A DNA stretch of 64,000 bases from NCBI GenBank assembly GCA_022316685.1, contig JAKJHU010000033.1:2284321-2348320 (forward strand), in the 5' to 3' direction. Numbering within the stretch: position 1 is the stretch's first letter; every line of letters starts with the position of its first letter. This DNA comes from Progne subis subis (taxonomy: Eukaryota; Chordata; Aves; Passeriformes; Hirundinidae). Positions 21,501 through 36,500 of the stretch are shown one piece after another. The notes beneath the pieces are model-generated. The model saw nothing but the letters and a program-made list of their open reading frames with translations. It searched no databases and was not told the origin of the DNA. Made by a program: the position numbers and the translations under genes.

Positions 21501-24500
21501 CTTCTCTTAAAGCTTCAGGAATTATTTGGATATTGTTTAAAATGTTCATGTCTCGTTTGAGGTTTTGCTTGGTAAACCCTTTATATTCCATATTATTCTT
21601 CTTTCTGAAGGAAAGTTCTATTAGAGCTGTAGTATCTCACTACAATTTTGTTCACATTCAAAAAATATGTTTCCCAAGCTAAGTGTTGAAGGAAGTTCAA
21701 GTGCTAAAGGAGCCAAGATGATATTCTTCATTGCTAAATTAAACAAACAATCTATCCCACAATTTAATTATTTATAAACCATAAAATAATCCTGATGGGG
21801 CTGTTCCTGTAAAAATAGTATAGTTGCTCCAAATTAAGGCCCTAAATCTTGATGACTTGATGGGTCATTAGGGCAAGAAAAGTTGCAGAAGAAAAAAATT
21901 TTCTCCACATGAAGCCTGTTTGTAATCAGTAGGGTTTGTTTGGGGCCGGGGTTAAGCACACAGCTGAGTGGCTGGTAGGACGTGGGTCAGTGATAATCAA
22001 TAGCTGTTAACTGTCAGGTGGCAGTTAAAGGATCTGTTTTGTAGTTTTAATAAACTGGACATAATAATCTGCTGTTTACAGTCATATCAAAGGAGCAAAG
22101 GGCCAAGCTAATCATGGAGGGAATGCACTTCTATTTTTCATGGCTAGAGGCACTGATCCACAAGTCTGCACTGGAAGAATATTAGAAGAGGAATTTACAG
22201 GAGCTTGTACTGCTCTGCTTGAAATTACCAAATTTTCAATTTCCAGGCGTATCAATCCAATATAATAAGAAAGCCTTTCATTAATTCTCAGTTTCTGAGC
22301 AATGAAACTGATGTCATCTTTTGGGGTATTTAATGAAAGTAAAGTGAAGCAGTTACACTTCATAAGTTCTGCTTCACAAGTTTCAGAGTTCACTACTTCT
22401 CCAAAGATTTTTGAATGATTCCAACAGCTAACATCCAGTGTACTTCCTTTAATTAGTAACAGACTGCCATGCATTACCTGTCTTGTAAAGTAATTACCCC
22501 ATGTTGCTGACACACTGCAATCTTTCACACTGAATAACAATGTGAATATTTCTTCTGTGAAGGCTTCCATCATTAAAATTTTGCTCCTTTTTACTTCTGA
22601 AAGTAACGGATCTACAGATCCGCTCTTCGAGTAGAAGACACAACCAAGAAACAACTACACTGAAGCTCAGTTTTGCTGATGCTGAAGTTTGTAGACAATT
22701 TTTATTTAGATTTTGCTTATTAGTGTAGCCATCACTATGGCTACTTACTTTATTGATAAAATGTCTTCTTACTTTATTGATAAAAATCAGAATTATCAAT
22801 ACAAATTCAAAACAAGTAGTTTTTACACACCAAAGATAAAGTTCAAAAAGCACAGCTTATCTGAAATCAGTGCTTATCTGAATGGCCTCATTGACTTCAA
22901 GAGATCACTTTTGCAAATACTCATCAGAAAAAATACTCTCTGGAGCCACTAAAACCTTTCAGAGGCTGTATTGATTTTATTCCCCAGTTCTATTCCCCAA
23001 AACTCAAGTTGTAATGATTCAATTCACCAATTTTAATCACGATCTAATCAGCCAGAAGGAAGCCCTGATTTAAGCAATCAACTTTAATCTTATTTTCAAT
23101 TTGCATTTTTCTAGCGGCAGGGTGGTTGCCTCTTACTGGTTGACAAATCTGAAACATGTTTATTTACAGTTATATTTTATGCTTTTCTGCTAGTCAACAT
23201 GATGCACTGTGTCTTCATGCCATTATTTCAGCCAAATATGCATTTATTTGAATTTCAGAATTGAGCATTTTTGTGTAAGATATTAATGAATGAAAACCTT
23301 ATAATTTACTAGATAATACTTAAAGCATTTTGTATGATCATTGCTGCATTGAATGGAAATTAGAACTCAAAATGTATGATGTAAAATTTGATTTTATATG
23401 TAAAACTATTTAAAAATGCTTGATACATAAGTGAAAAAGCACATTTTTCAAGCTAAATTTTGAACTAAGTAGTTTATTAAGTAATGAAAATACTGTTTTT
23501 AGGTAGTGAGTTTAATTGATTGTAATTTTCAGAATTTCTGAGCAAGGAAAGCCCGTTGTTTAACTCTTTATTAGTATGTGTAGAAAAAAAGCAAAAATTC
23601 CTGTTCCAGATGGTTTCTCAAATTTGGGTATGCTGAGCTAGCTGAATAAATAAAATGGAAATGTATTCCCTCTGCAGTTTGAAGAGGCTACAGATGTTAT
23701 ACTTTTTGTTATCTTTCAGCAAAATCTGGTAGCCTGTTCCTTTGGCTAGTTCCATAGTTTGAATATTTTATTTAGGCAGTAAACAGCTAAATATTACATG
23801 TATTTGATTTTTAAAGGTTACATATGTATATTAGCAATATACCATAACATAGGTGTCACAATTTAGAGTTTAATGTTAAATAGGGTTGGGTTTTTTTTCA
23901 GAAACAGAGATCTCAATTACAAGAAAGAATTTCTGTAAACAATTTGATTAAATTATTTTCTTCATTGTGGAGATGGTTTCTAAGGTATTTTTTTTCCTGC
24001 CCCAATTTCATATGATGCAAGTAGGGGTTGAAAGGGATATTATGGCCTGATATAACCATGCCTCTATTTGGCTTTCCTTGGAGAGACCCTAGAGCTAATG
24101 TAGAACTACACAGCCACACTTGGGGTCCAAATCTGTACAAGTCCATGAAGTCCAGAACTCTGCCAGGAGCCAGCTGAGAAAAAAGCATCATACTGTGATT
24201 TGAAGCTTAGGGACTTCTAGACTTCTAGTGTAAAAGCAATATCTTCATTATTTACTGAGACTTCATGAACTTTATTTCTAGTCCAGTCACTTGCTGAATT
24301 TATGCCTTTTTTTTTTTTTTTTTTTTTTAAATTCTTAAGGGTCTGATTCAAGGGAGAGAGATGCAGAGGAAGTTAAAAAATGAAGTGAATCCTCCTCCCC
24401 TATCCTGTTTGTGGGTATCAAACCCTAGGCTTGTGAGAGGCACACAAATCTGTGATTTAAGTAACCCCATGTGCTAAAATTTGGCATAAGAACAGTGCCT

Positions 24501-27500
24501 TGCCTGAATAAATAGTTGAAATCAAATTACAATACATCCTCACAGATGAAAATGAGCAAAGAGGCAGAAAAGTTGAGTAACATCTTTTTCTCATCCAAAT
24601 CAAATTGGATGCTCATTGTCCTAACAGCTAATAGCAATTTTACAGACATGAGCTATTTAAGTAGGTGATACCTCTGTGGGCACTGAAGTGTCAGTAAAGT
24701 TTTACCAATATTGGTGGTACTCAGGTGATCAAAGCCTCACAGAGTGAGATTTGATAATGTTCAGCTCTGTGTGTTAAAGAAAATGTATTTGAGCTTTTCT
24801 GGTATAAATTTGCCTAGCCTGAATGGCTGAAAATGTTTGCTATGCCCTCAGCCAAAACAAAAGATACCAAGTGAAGGGGACTTTTGTGAACCTAATAATG
24901 AAAAGGCACAAAAATCTATTGTCTCAACTAAGCAAAATACAAGGCAATAAATTTCTAATTTATGGTTATTTTAAGGCACAATTTAATTTATGTAATTATT
25001 TTCCATTTCATTCCTAGGAGCTTGAAAAGGCCTGGAAAATGGTAGATAAAGCCTATGAACGGGAACAGAAAACTAAGGAAACGATTGATTCACTGAAAAA
25101 GGAAATTTTACACCTAAATAATTTAATGAAGGAAAGAGCTGGACAGGAGTACAAGTAAGTTTTCCTCAGGGAGAGGGAAAGCCTGATCTGATTTTCTATC
25201 ATTCTATACCTTGTTTAGCCATGTAGACACAGTAGAAAACAGAGATCTTTTCTGCCTTTTACTTTTCTCATGAATACACATTTATTTATCTGTGTGTTTA
25301 TGCAGGGAGCAAGTACAGAATCAGGCTCTGACTGAGTTCATTCAGTATTGGATTAAGCTGAGAGATCAAATAAAATGAATACTATGCACTTTCTCAGCAT
25401 GTGTCATATTGTTTTATCTGACAAACTCTTCAGCTTACTTTGAGAATAGGATCCTGTCAACATTTTTACATTTCACAGCTGCAAGGTCAAGTAGTAAATC
25501 AAGAAGGCAGGACACTTGATTTCTCTTCTGTTCCTAGCTTTCTTATAAGGCTTTAGCACTGTCTGTGTTCTTGTTTGTATTTTATGTTTATACACTTTCA
25601 AGATTACGTTTTGGTTTTTTTTAACCAAACACACATAGAGGGATCTAGTCTGAGATGGAGCCTCTAAGCCACTGCATTGTGCACATGATAATCATTCTTT
25701 GGAGCTGCTCAGAAGCTCTTCAGAATCTACTGTTTGTAGTATCAGGTCCTCAGAGACTGCTCATGATGTACATTAAGTTAAACTCAAAGATAACATTAAG
25801 TGTATTGACCCTATGGCATGTGCACTTTCTGCTGAAATTGTTGGCTCTCCTGATTATGGCTTGAAATTTTCACACTGTTTTAGGTATTTATTTGTAATAG
25901 GCATGCAGGACATGTATGGGACATGCTTGTCTCTGCACTCTCTGTGTATCCAAGCTGCAAAAACAGGAGGTCTTCAGTGTTCTCAGACACTTCCCCCTCC
26001 AAGGAATGTGCCAGCACATAAACCACCTGGGTCCATGGGAAATCTGCTCCTTCACCTTTTGTCCCTGAAATGTTCTGGACCTGTTTAACAGCTTTCCTTG
26101 GATCTAAAAGCATGGTCATTCAACCTCCCCTGATATAACTCTCCTTAAAGTCTTCTTTCTCTGGCTGCTTTTTGCATTTTCCTGCAAGAGCCAGGAGCTG
26201 TTACTTTGCCAACACCTCACTCCTGTTTTCAGCTCTGCCCAGAGTCTCGGCTGAGACCTGCCAGCTTACAATTTCTTCTTGAAGTTCCCTCTGTATTCCT
26301 CTCCAATTCCGTGCTTAAATACCCTGTCCAAAGGCAAGACCATGAGACTAAAGAACTCCTTTGCAGATTTCAGCCTTGAAAACCCCATAATGTTTTAGAG
26401 CAATTAGGCTGCTTTTTAAGACTGAGCTTTAACCTGCAGCTTGGACTTCCTTTCATATTGTAAATGTATCAAAACAGAGAGTCAGTTTTTATTTTTACAT
26501 TATGTGACTGTAAGACATAACTTAGTTTGGTGTCCAGTCAGGTGAGGTGCAGAGAGACTGGTTACGACAGTGTAACATTTTTGGTCCCTGACTAATTTTG
26601 GGGCATAGAAGAGGGAATATTTTTCCCTGTTACCTTTCTGGGAAATGGAAAGTTTATTCAGACCCATGAGGATGTGGTACAACAAGGAAGAGTTTTGACT
26701 TAGTTGATGATAACTCTGATCACAATAGATAAAGCAGGTAATTTGGTTGACCATCAGTCTTAATACAGAGCAATTTGAAATGAAAAAAATATTTAAACTT
26801 CTCTTTCTCACAAGTCTTTCTCTGGCATAGGAGGAAGAACAGAAATAGCCTGTGACACTGCTTGACTATTATTTCCTTGCTTCCAGTGTTGAGGATTTGC
26901 TAAGATTTCAAGAAGAGGTAACAGAGGAGCGAGACCAACTGTTATCAGAAGTTGTGCAGTTACGTCAAAGTCTCACTGAAATCACAGAGCAGCAGCAGGA
27001 AACAGAAAAGGCAAAAAATGAGGCAGAGCAAGCTGTTTTGCAGGTCTGTACTTACCACCAGATGGTGATTTTAGGCTCGGTCCTGAGCCTTTCTCCACAC
27101 TTGCAATTGGTCTCCAGTGACTAGTATGCTACTACCTGTTCTTTTGCATATTAAACATTTTCAGGAGTCCTCTGAATGGACTCTGCTGTGAATAACTTCT
27201 ATATTTTTCTGTAGTTTTGGGCTATGTACTTTGCAAAGTGTATTGTCATGTAGTAGCTGCTTGTATAGCTTACCAATACCCAATGAGGCCAAGGTTGCTT
27301 TTTGGTAATTGTAATCATCTCTAATGCTGAAGAAATGGGATGTTTTCTGTATTGTAAATCCTTATGCCTTGAAAGAGACACCTAGAACATAGACATAGAA
27401 TGGAGATTCTTGGTCCTTTGCTGTTGGCAGTGGTTGCCATATTGTAAGATACCACCATTTTAAAAAAATATCAAAATCTGACTTAAAAATAATGAAGTTA

Positions 27501-30500
27501 TTTTCTCTCCTCTTCTTTATGGGGAGCTTTTCCAAGTCCTTACTTTTTTCATGGTTAGGGACCTCCTGCTTTCTTCTTTACACTGATTACTGCATTACTG
27601 TTGTTCAGCTTAAATTTTTCACCACACAGTTGTCTGTAGAGAGCAGTCATACTTCATCTCAGCTTTACACTAAGTTAGGCTTTCTGTTTTTCTAGCCATC
27701 TGATTAGACAGTTGTTCTTTGTGATCTATGTATGTTCTTTGTGATCAGTATGGCTTTCTTGAAATGTATAGAGCAGCTAGAGATAGAGAAGGTTAAGGAT
27801 CAGTGGAATAGCTACTGCATGAAAAGTAGAAGAAGATGGAAGATGGGATACAGAATTCTGATTTATCAGATATATAAGCATAATAATGAGAAATGAAAGA
27901 ATTAAAGCAGAATATAATTAGGGGCTGAGGAAGACACCAGGAGAAAGGAAGAGTAGAAAGTCACACTTAAACAAAGAACAGAGAAGAGGCGAAGGAGCAT
28001 TTTGCTTTCAGGTTTTTGCAAATCACAAATAGGAAAGTAATGATCAGTCTGGGTTTCAGGCACAGAAATTGTTTCTATTTCTAAAGCAGATGACTGGGAA
28101 TGTACTAGAAAAGAATATAAAATCTTTGTTTTTCTGACAGCATTGTGGGCATAAGAGAAAAGAGTCAAAACTTGTTGAATCTTGGCAGCCTTAATCTTCT
28201 GATACTTCATCAACCCTTAAATTTACAGAATTGTTACAGCATTTGTAATCACCTCCCATTCTCCCAGTATGAAATTATTCTTCACTTCAGACTGCTTAAA
28301 TGACAATGTCTCTTTGAAGATCCTGTTGAAGCCCCTGTCAATTCTGGCAACTTTTCATCTGTGGGCTCACAGGGGGAGGAATCCTTAAGCAAAGAACATC
28401 TTTCAATTGCTGGTCCCTGGCTGAACTGAATATTTCCATATGGATCAGCCCCCTGTGTCTCCTCTCTGCTGATTCTGCTCCATCAAATTTTTGTGGAGGG
28501 AGAGAGCAGGAGTCACAAGACAATCTATTAAATATGAGAAAAATTTCCTTTAGTCAGAGTTCCCACATAGGAACTTTGAGAGTAGAAAGATCGAGACCAG
28601 TTGTGAAAAAGAACACCGGTCTGACATCTCTCTCTTTCCTTCAATTATCAGTGTAATAAGTGTTTCTGCTAGTCAGAGAGAATAAAAAAAAGAAAAATCC
28701 TTGCAATACAACATCAAGCCCCAATTTTAATCCTGCGTTCAGAAAGTGCCACTTTGAAAGTAACTTATAACAGTAAAGACATTTGTGCCACTGCATCTCC
28801 AGAGGAATGCTTTTACGTTTGAACTGTATCAGACCCTTTTGTCTGGGTGAACTGACTGGTGTTTTAACAAATTTTTATCATCAATATATACGGCCCTCAT
28901 GCAGAATTTTTTATTTAACCATTAGAAAATGTTATTAGTTCTGAGAAGATCTGGCATATAGTGGTGGTTGCAGTAATATAGAAGCTCTTGTTTTTAAAAT
29001 CAATCATTGTCAGAGAGGCGAAAGGACTTGTTTTCCTGAGTTAAAGGCAGCAGAATTTAAAATTGCTTTCTTCTCTATTATTATAGCTTCAGCAAGACAT
29101 CCAGCTGCGTCAAAACGAGGAATTACGAGAGGTACGAAAGAAGGAAAAAATGGAGACTGAGCTGAAAAATCTTCTAGCTGAAATGGACAACAAGCAAGCT
29201 GAGATCCAGAAGTTACAGCAACAAATAGAGAAAGACAAAGAGGAACAACTGAATATAGTAAATAATCTTAGAGAGCAGAAGGTAGGGTACATTGTATTCA
29301 TCAGGTCTAAGATTAGAGTAAAATGTGTAATTAAGAAGAAAATGGATTTTCCTGAAAGGAGAGGGAGGGAGACTATTTTAAGTTATGAAATTTTAATAAA
29401 CATTTATTTTTATATAAATATTAATTTACTAATTACAAAGTATGTAAAACTTGCTGACAGATTTCAGATAGATTTCTCACAGAAATCGGTAGTGGATTGC
29501 AATGATATTGTTCATCTTGAAAAATCACAGCAAGTGAGACCCAGCCTATGAAGAGCATGGATGATCTATAGGCACAGGAGACTGCCAGGTTGTACTTCTG
29601 GCTATATTGCCAGTTTTGCTATTGATTGTGTCTAGTGGCTTTGGTAATATAATTTTACCTCCATCCCCTTCTTTCTTCTTTTTCACAATGATTTTTATCT
29701 GCCTCTCAAGCCTGTGAAAGGGCATGGACCTGTCTTCATAAACCTTTTTGATTGATTTTCCTCATTTTGTTTCTAAAAACTTTATCTGGACACGTCCTAA
29801 TGTAGTGTTGTGCAAGTGTGTGAATTTTCAGGTTTTCAGTCCATTTCCCCTGACTTTGAGAAACTCTCAGAGAAGCAATTTCAGTAAATGGCAGGGGAGA
29901 TCTCATCACTGTAAACCAGTCCTACCTCAGGGGAAACTTCCTTGTGAGTTGTGTATATCTTGTAAATTTATGACTTTTATGGCTTTTTCTTCCCTTCTGG
30001 TCCCTGATTTGAGAAGGTAGAAGTCTGCACCAATTTTTAGTCAACACAGAGTCTTAATAAAATACTCAACATAAAGAGATGGAGAGAAGACTTGATTATT
30101 TCTCTGAGTATGACCGATTTGATGCAGCTTTTGAGGGCAGCTTCATCATCTGCCATGGCAATCACATTGCATATACAATTCCTGGTTATTTTCCATTCTT
30201 CCTCCTTTTTATAGTCTCTTTCAGTCTTTCAAAGTGTAGATTTTAGGGACATTCAATTACCCAAACTGTCCTGGAAACCAAGATTTCACATAAAGTACTG
30301 TGTGTGGGCTAATTAACCAGACTTCTGCATTGTCTTCCTTGCCTGTGCTGGCTTGAAGGTGTCTGTGAATGCCCTGAATGGTCTTTTGCTAGAAGTCTGT
30401 CCAAAACACAGGCTGTCCAACTCTGCAAGGGTCAGGGTAGAGATCTTCAAAAGAAGGTGACACAGTTATTGAAATTTCATCAGGTTGTTGTTTCAATTGA

Positions 30501-33500
30501 ATTGTAGTTGTTTGTGATGCCTGTTATTCTTTTATTCTTATTTTATTAGAAATTTCTAATGAAATACCCTTTCTTGCATGACATTGAAAATTCATTGACA
30601 CAGCTGCTATGAGCTTTATCCCACCCCTGTCCAAGACTCAATAAAGGACTACCTGAAACAGTGTTATCCTGACATTTGCAGTGTGAAAAAGAATATTCCT
30701 TGTTTTTACACTAGATTCTATTTCTCTTCCTGTAATGTTTTTAAGGGCACAAAATATATTGAGTTCATCAGGGGTGAAAAATCTGATGGTAGTTTATTTC
30801 TCATTTATATCTGTGATATCTGCAAGGAAGTTTCCATCAAGCTGAAGATGGTAGAAGGAGAAATCCGGTAGCTCAAGTATTGAAATATATGTTCTGTATA
30901 AAAACCACAAAACCACTATCCCAGATGTTTAACTGAAGACAAATTAAAGAGCAAAATGTATGGCTTTCTCAGCAAGAGGCAGAGAAGACTGAGGATGTTC
31001 TGCTTTGTCCTGATCTCAGCAAACCACGTACCCAGAGAAATGTTATCAGCACATTAATGTAGGATGCTTGCTCATAAACCAGAGTTCACCTGCCCTCTGC
31101 TGATTGAAGTGATTCAAATCTCATACTCATTTTCATTAATTGTGTGTAGCAAGCTGTATTATATGATGGTTGCCAGATGCCTAACAAGAAGTAAAATATC
31201 CATCTACCACCTGTAATAAAGACCTGCAAAGCTTCCAGAAAAAAAAAATAAATTACATTGGTTGTGTTGTTCATTTAAAATTGTGACTTCTCCATGTCAT
31301 TATGACCATGTATCATATTTAGTAGTGTTAGTAATTTTATCAACAGTGAAGACTAATTTTTAAGCAGACAACAATCTCCAACAGCTTTTATCTCCTGGGT
31401 AGCAGGAAGGTTCTGTCTTCAGGTGTATGTAGATATGTAATTAGATTTAGAAGAAATAATAGAATTATTCTTTACCCTAACAGATCTTGAATGAAAAAGT
31501 TGGTAAGGAACTTGAGCAATTGAAGATGAAATATCAAAAGCTCACAGAAGAGACTGAGCAGCAGAGTGCAATGATTGATGATGTGATGAAGGACATTGGT
31601 CAGAAGACAGCACAGCTGAAAGTAAGTTCCAGAAGGTGCATCCTACCAGCTGTATCATTCCAATGACATCTTACCACTTGGGACAGGGATGACTTCAGTT
31701 CTTGTCCTGATAGCTCCCCATGGGTAGTTTTGGAAGAAACATGAGTAGTTTTTAGGAATAGATCTGGCTGATGCTGGATGCCATTCTTTCTATGGCAGTA
31801 CCATGGTCATGGGTAGTCTCCAAGCTTGTCATCTCATGATGCAGCACCTGTTCTCCTGGAGGAGTTTCATAAAACACATGAACCAAAATGCTCAACCCAC
31901 TCTGTTCATAAAGGATAGGTGGTCACAAACATGGAATCTCTTCAATCCTGATATCTTCAAATAAGAGCAATGACTTTCTTATAATGATTAACATAATTTG
32001 AATTTTGCCAAAATCCATTGAAAAATGTTAATAACTTATAGCAATGGTGTCCTGGATAGTTTCCACTGAAGGGAATTGCTATCAACACTGACATTTCTTC
32101 CCCCCCCAGTACTGGTTGAGAAAGTTAAATATAAGTAACCAAGATGGCGTTTACTTTCAGACCTAATGGTTTTGTTGCCTGACTTCACATTACTTAAACA
32201 TTTTATACAACTCAGAAGCAGATGAGTTTCAGTTGAGGAAGAATTAAAGGATTCCTGCATATTCTTTTTAGGGTACTTTGAGAGCACTCGCCAAAGGGTA
32301 ACGTATAGATGTTGGATGCTATTATACTTTCTACCATATCTTGCATTTTGTGTCAGCATTGGGGTTAAAACACTAAAGATTAGAAAATTCAGGTAGAAAA
32401 TAGTTATCTTCTTGAGTTTTAATGAATATAACTAATTCACCTAAATAAAAACCTTGTTTGCCAAAAGCTCAGTTCACAACTAATACAACATAGATGATTC
32501 TGATTTGGATCCTTAATGGAGGATGGTAGAGCTTTCTTTCTGTTGTATTTTATTAGGCAAACTGAAAGATGTTTTCCTTACCTATTTGAAAAACAAATTA
32601 CTGTCTTTTCCAGGTTATCCAGTTTTATCATTACTAATACCATCATTGTTTAAAACTTTACAAATACAACTTACATCTGGGACTTCAGAGTGTCAGAGGA
32701 TTTTTATTCTATGATCTTATCCTGATTTCAGGAAAAGTTGAAGGAACTTTTAGAGTCATGCACATGGACTTCTGGGAACAAAAAAATAGAAGATACTGCC
32801 CAGTTAGTAGTTAAGCCAGATGCTAAAGCTTAAGAGCCCTAGTCATGATTTGGGGTGCAGTTTTTGTAAGGATTGTGCCAGCAACACAATCCTGCAGTGT
32901 GCTGAGTGCTAGACAATGTGAATTGTCAAAGTACTCTTAAACCTCTTGAAGGTTATTGTCAGTAAGAACTGAGGAGATTCCCATTCTTCCAGGAGATGCT
33001 TTATAACAGGATTCCCCATCTCACAGTAAGCATCTGAGGCTGTAAGTGGAACACTGTAGTCTGTGATGGCTGTAAAGCATAGCAGTGACACTGAATTATA
33101 TAAAGTTACCATTATTTCTTGAAAGGAAAAAGACTGTTGTGATTATTGATTATGTTTTCCAGTAACCAGTTGTGCAGTATTTTGATTGATTATTTTTTCC
33201 TTTATTGTATAGCAAATGAGACAGACTCCAGATTTTGTTTTTTTCTTTAAAGCCATAGGTTATAAAAGAGGTGGAGATAATGCATACCTGCTATTTAGGG
33301 ACATGCAATCAGACCACACTACAGATATCTTACTCATCACAGTCACTGCCTAGTACTTCAAATGAAAATAGAACTGCCTGTTTTTAGTCTGCTGGACTAA
33401 TTGGGTAGTGCTGTGTGGGGTTTGCAGCTGGAGCTTCTTTATTGATCATCTTCCACATTAAAGTGTAAGATTTGATTATCATTTCCCTTTCCCAAGTTGG

Positions 33501-36500
33501 CTTTGTTTAAATTATTTTAAATATTGTTCTATTAGCTAATTATCTTTCTGCAGCTGACCCACAGCACTTACATGTTTTCTTCCTGAGTTTTATTTTCTTC
33601 TTTCTTTCTGTGGATGCTTTCTCTCCCCTTTCCTTGTTGCTATTCTGTAGGAGAAAGAGGATGAAGCGGCTCAGATGCACCATGAAATTTCAAAGCTGAG
33701 CAAAATAAGAGATGTTCTCCAGAATAAGCTGCGTACTGCAGAGGAACAAAAAGTTGATGCAGAACATGAAAAAAGCATGCTAAAAAATCAAATAATCAGA
33801 CTGGAGAAAGGTAGGTGCCTAAGAGATAGGTGGAACTGTTTTCTAAGTTCTTCAACGTTATTCTAGGTACCCAAATAAGCCTTAACATCAGCCAAATACA
33901 TAGGGTTGTAAAACCTATTCACAGCTAATTGAACTGATAATGTAATGTCAAGGCTTTAAAAAAAGTCCACTAAATTGTTTCTGCACTTTTAACAGCTGTA
34001 CAGTTTAAACCCAGAATTAATTTTGTTTCCTCTTTTTCTCTAGAGTTAGAGACAGCCAAAAAGCAGGCAGAGACTGACAAGAGAACCATAGATGGGCTTG
34101 TGAGGGAAAGGGATATGCTAAACCAGGTGAGTTTGCATTGGTCATATTGATAAGCCTCACATCTTGAGGATGAAATGCTTGTAGCTTAAACATTCACAGC
34201 AACACAGAAATGTAGAATACGTAACATTAAGTTCAAGCCTTCAGATTTCCTTGAGGAGATGTACAAACTACTTCTTTTCTGTGCCAGTGAAATACTGTTA
34301 GTATCCATAAACACACAGAAGATTTCCAAGTTTTAGCATATAAACCATAAGGGAGTTCAAACTACAAACCCATTATTTGGTATCTGAAGAGTTTGTTACA
34401 TCTGTGCTTTTACATGCTGTATCTTATGAAGTTTAGCGTCAATCTAAGCAAACTAAGTGTTTGCTAATAAAAGAACAACCAGAGTGTTGATGCACTGTGT
34501 TGCATCTTGGCAGCTGTTTGAGTAGTAATCCTTGCTTTTAGATCTATTTCTCATCCTGATTGTTTCCCATCAGCCCAAGGTTCTTGGACTGCAGTATAGC
34601 ATCTCATGTTTATGGGCAGTCCTCAAGTGTTATCTACTAAATTCAGTGCTAAGAGATGATTTCTGACATCTTTATTTGGTGTAGATTCACTGTCCAGTGT
34701 CTTGAATCTAGCAGAGGCTCTCATTTGACAGGTAACAAAATACTTGTTTTGTATAGGGAGAGAAATTTTAAAGTGGGACCGGGAGGCTGATTTTGTAAAG
34801 ATGTTATGTTGATGTTTTCTGTTTAATCTTTATGCAGAATTTTGAAGTAAGCTTGCTTAATTTCCAGCTTGAACTTTCTATTTAAGACATGAGAAAGAAG
34901 TGTATTTGGCTTTATTGTTAATGTTGCTGGCTATTGGCATGCTTTACAATCAAAATGGCTTAAAGCTGGTAAGGATTTTCCAGTCATTAGTTATATCCAC
35001 TTGTAAACAATGCTGTCAATTTTATTTTGTAATGCAGACACTTGTGTTTTAAATTCAAAGTCAGAAAAAGCTCTATTTAGCAGCTGTGCTAGAGATTTTG
35101 GTGTTTTAAAATCAGATTTGGAATTCAAATATTCCAAGTGAATGAATTAGATAAGGAATAATAACATTAAAAAGTTCATAATCCACTTTGACAAAGGCAT
35201 GCTCTTTTCATAGTGGTGACAGTGTTGCATTTTCAGCTCAAGACTCATTATTTTTTGTTCCCTATAGAACTTGATCAAGGCTACAAATGCTACTCAGAAG
35301 CAGATAGATTTGGTGAAGCTCCATGAACAATCAAAACAGAACTTGGAATCAGAAATCCAAAATTATAAGATAGAAGCTCAGAAACAAAGGAAGATTATTT
35401 ACCAATTGGAGAAGGAGAGAGAGAGTTTCATCAAGGAAACGAGTGAGCTCAAAGAGAAGGTAGGAACAGCTCTTTGTGCAAGGGGTTCTTTCATGTCTTA
35501 CTCTCAGAACTGTGAAGATGATACATTAATTTTCTAACATGCCAGTGGGAGAAAGCTTGGATTTGTGGCCTTCTCAGGGTGTACAAATATTTCTTGTTGT
35601 CAATGTATGTTGCCTGCTACTGCTTCAGCTCTCTCTAGGGAAACCTTACCAGTGGGAGAGAGACTTATTAATTCTTTGAGAGACTTGGAGTCCGGACATG
35701 TATTGCTCTTATTCAGCAATCATTTGGAAAATGAAGCAAGGGCTGGAGTTCATACCAAGGCCTCTTGACTTCTTGAAACTCTTGACAGTTGAAACTCTCA
35801 TATGCAGTTGGAAGTTATAGTTTTGATTGTCCTATCTGCAAGAGGACCTTATCTTGCATAGGACCACTGTCCTAGAATCGAGGCCAGTGAGAGCTAGCAG
35901 TGCTTGACATCTTTGTAAGGTACTTAACATTTTGAAAACTTACTCCAGTATATGAAAACATCTCAGTATGTTCAAGATAGACTGCAAAAACAAGTTTTCC
36001 AAGAGCAGCTGCAGAGAAATATTGCATCAAATTTGTGTTGCCTGCTGTCCACTATTATGTATAACTTTATTCCTGATGGAGTAAAATCGGGAACATGTTC
36101 TTAGCATGTTCCATTAATTCCTGAGTATCACATTGGAGAGCCCTCCAAGGACCTCATTGTTTTACTGGGATTAACTTTCAAGTGGTTTCAACTCAGAAGT
36201 TATTTGCTATCTTTTCACAGTAAAATTATCCTTCCAACTTCACGTGACCAGGGGCTTTTAAATCATTTTGGAATGTTATATGCTGCATTGCCTGGAATAT
36301 CTCTTGTCATTTACGTGTAAATAATATTCCACAAAAGTGAGATTTGTCTTTGTTGCAAAGTCGTATTTTGCTTCTTTCCCTCATAGTGCATTTCTAACAG
36401 TGTAGATGTGAGTTAAGAACACTGTAAACTAGGGCCAGAGAGTAATTCATAACACTCAGAACTACAAGACTCTTTCTTTTAAATCTGTCTGGGGTTGCCC

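Larger units (their letters stand above)
20139..25017 (+). other. CFAP58 intron 2
   Basis: 4879 bases, donor GTAAAG, acceptor TTCATTCCTAG. AT-rich. It contains an antisense open frame (22112-22654), a tandem duplication (22744-22785) and a T22 run (24307-24328), each listed separately. No further CFAP58 exon is expected here, since exons 2 and 3 join in frame at SLK-S|E-LEKAW. Confidence 0.8.
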
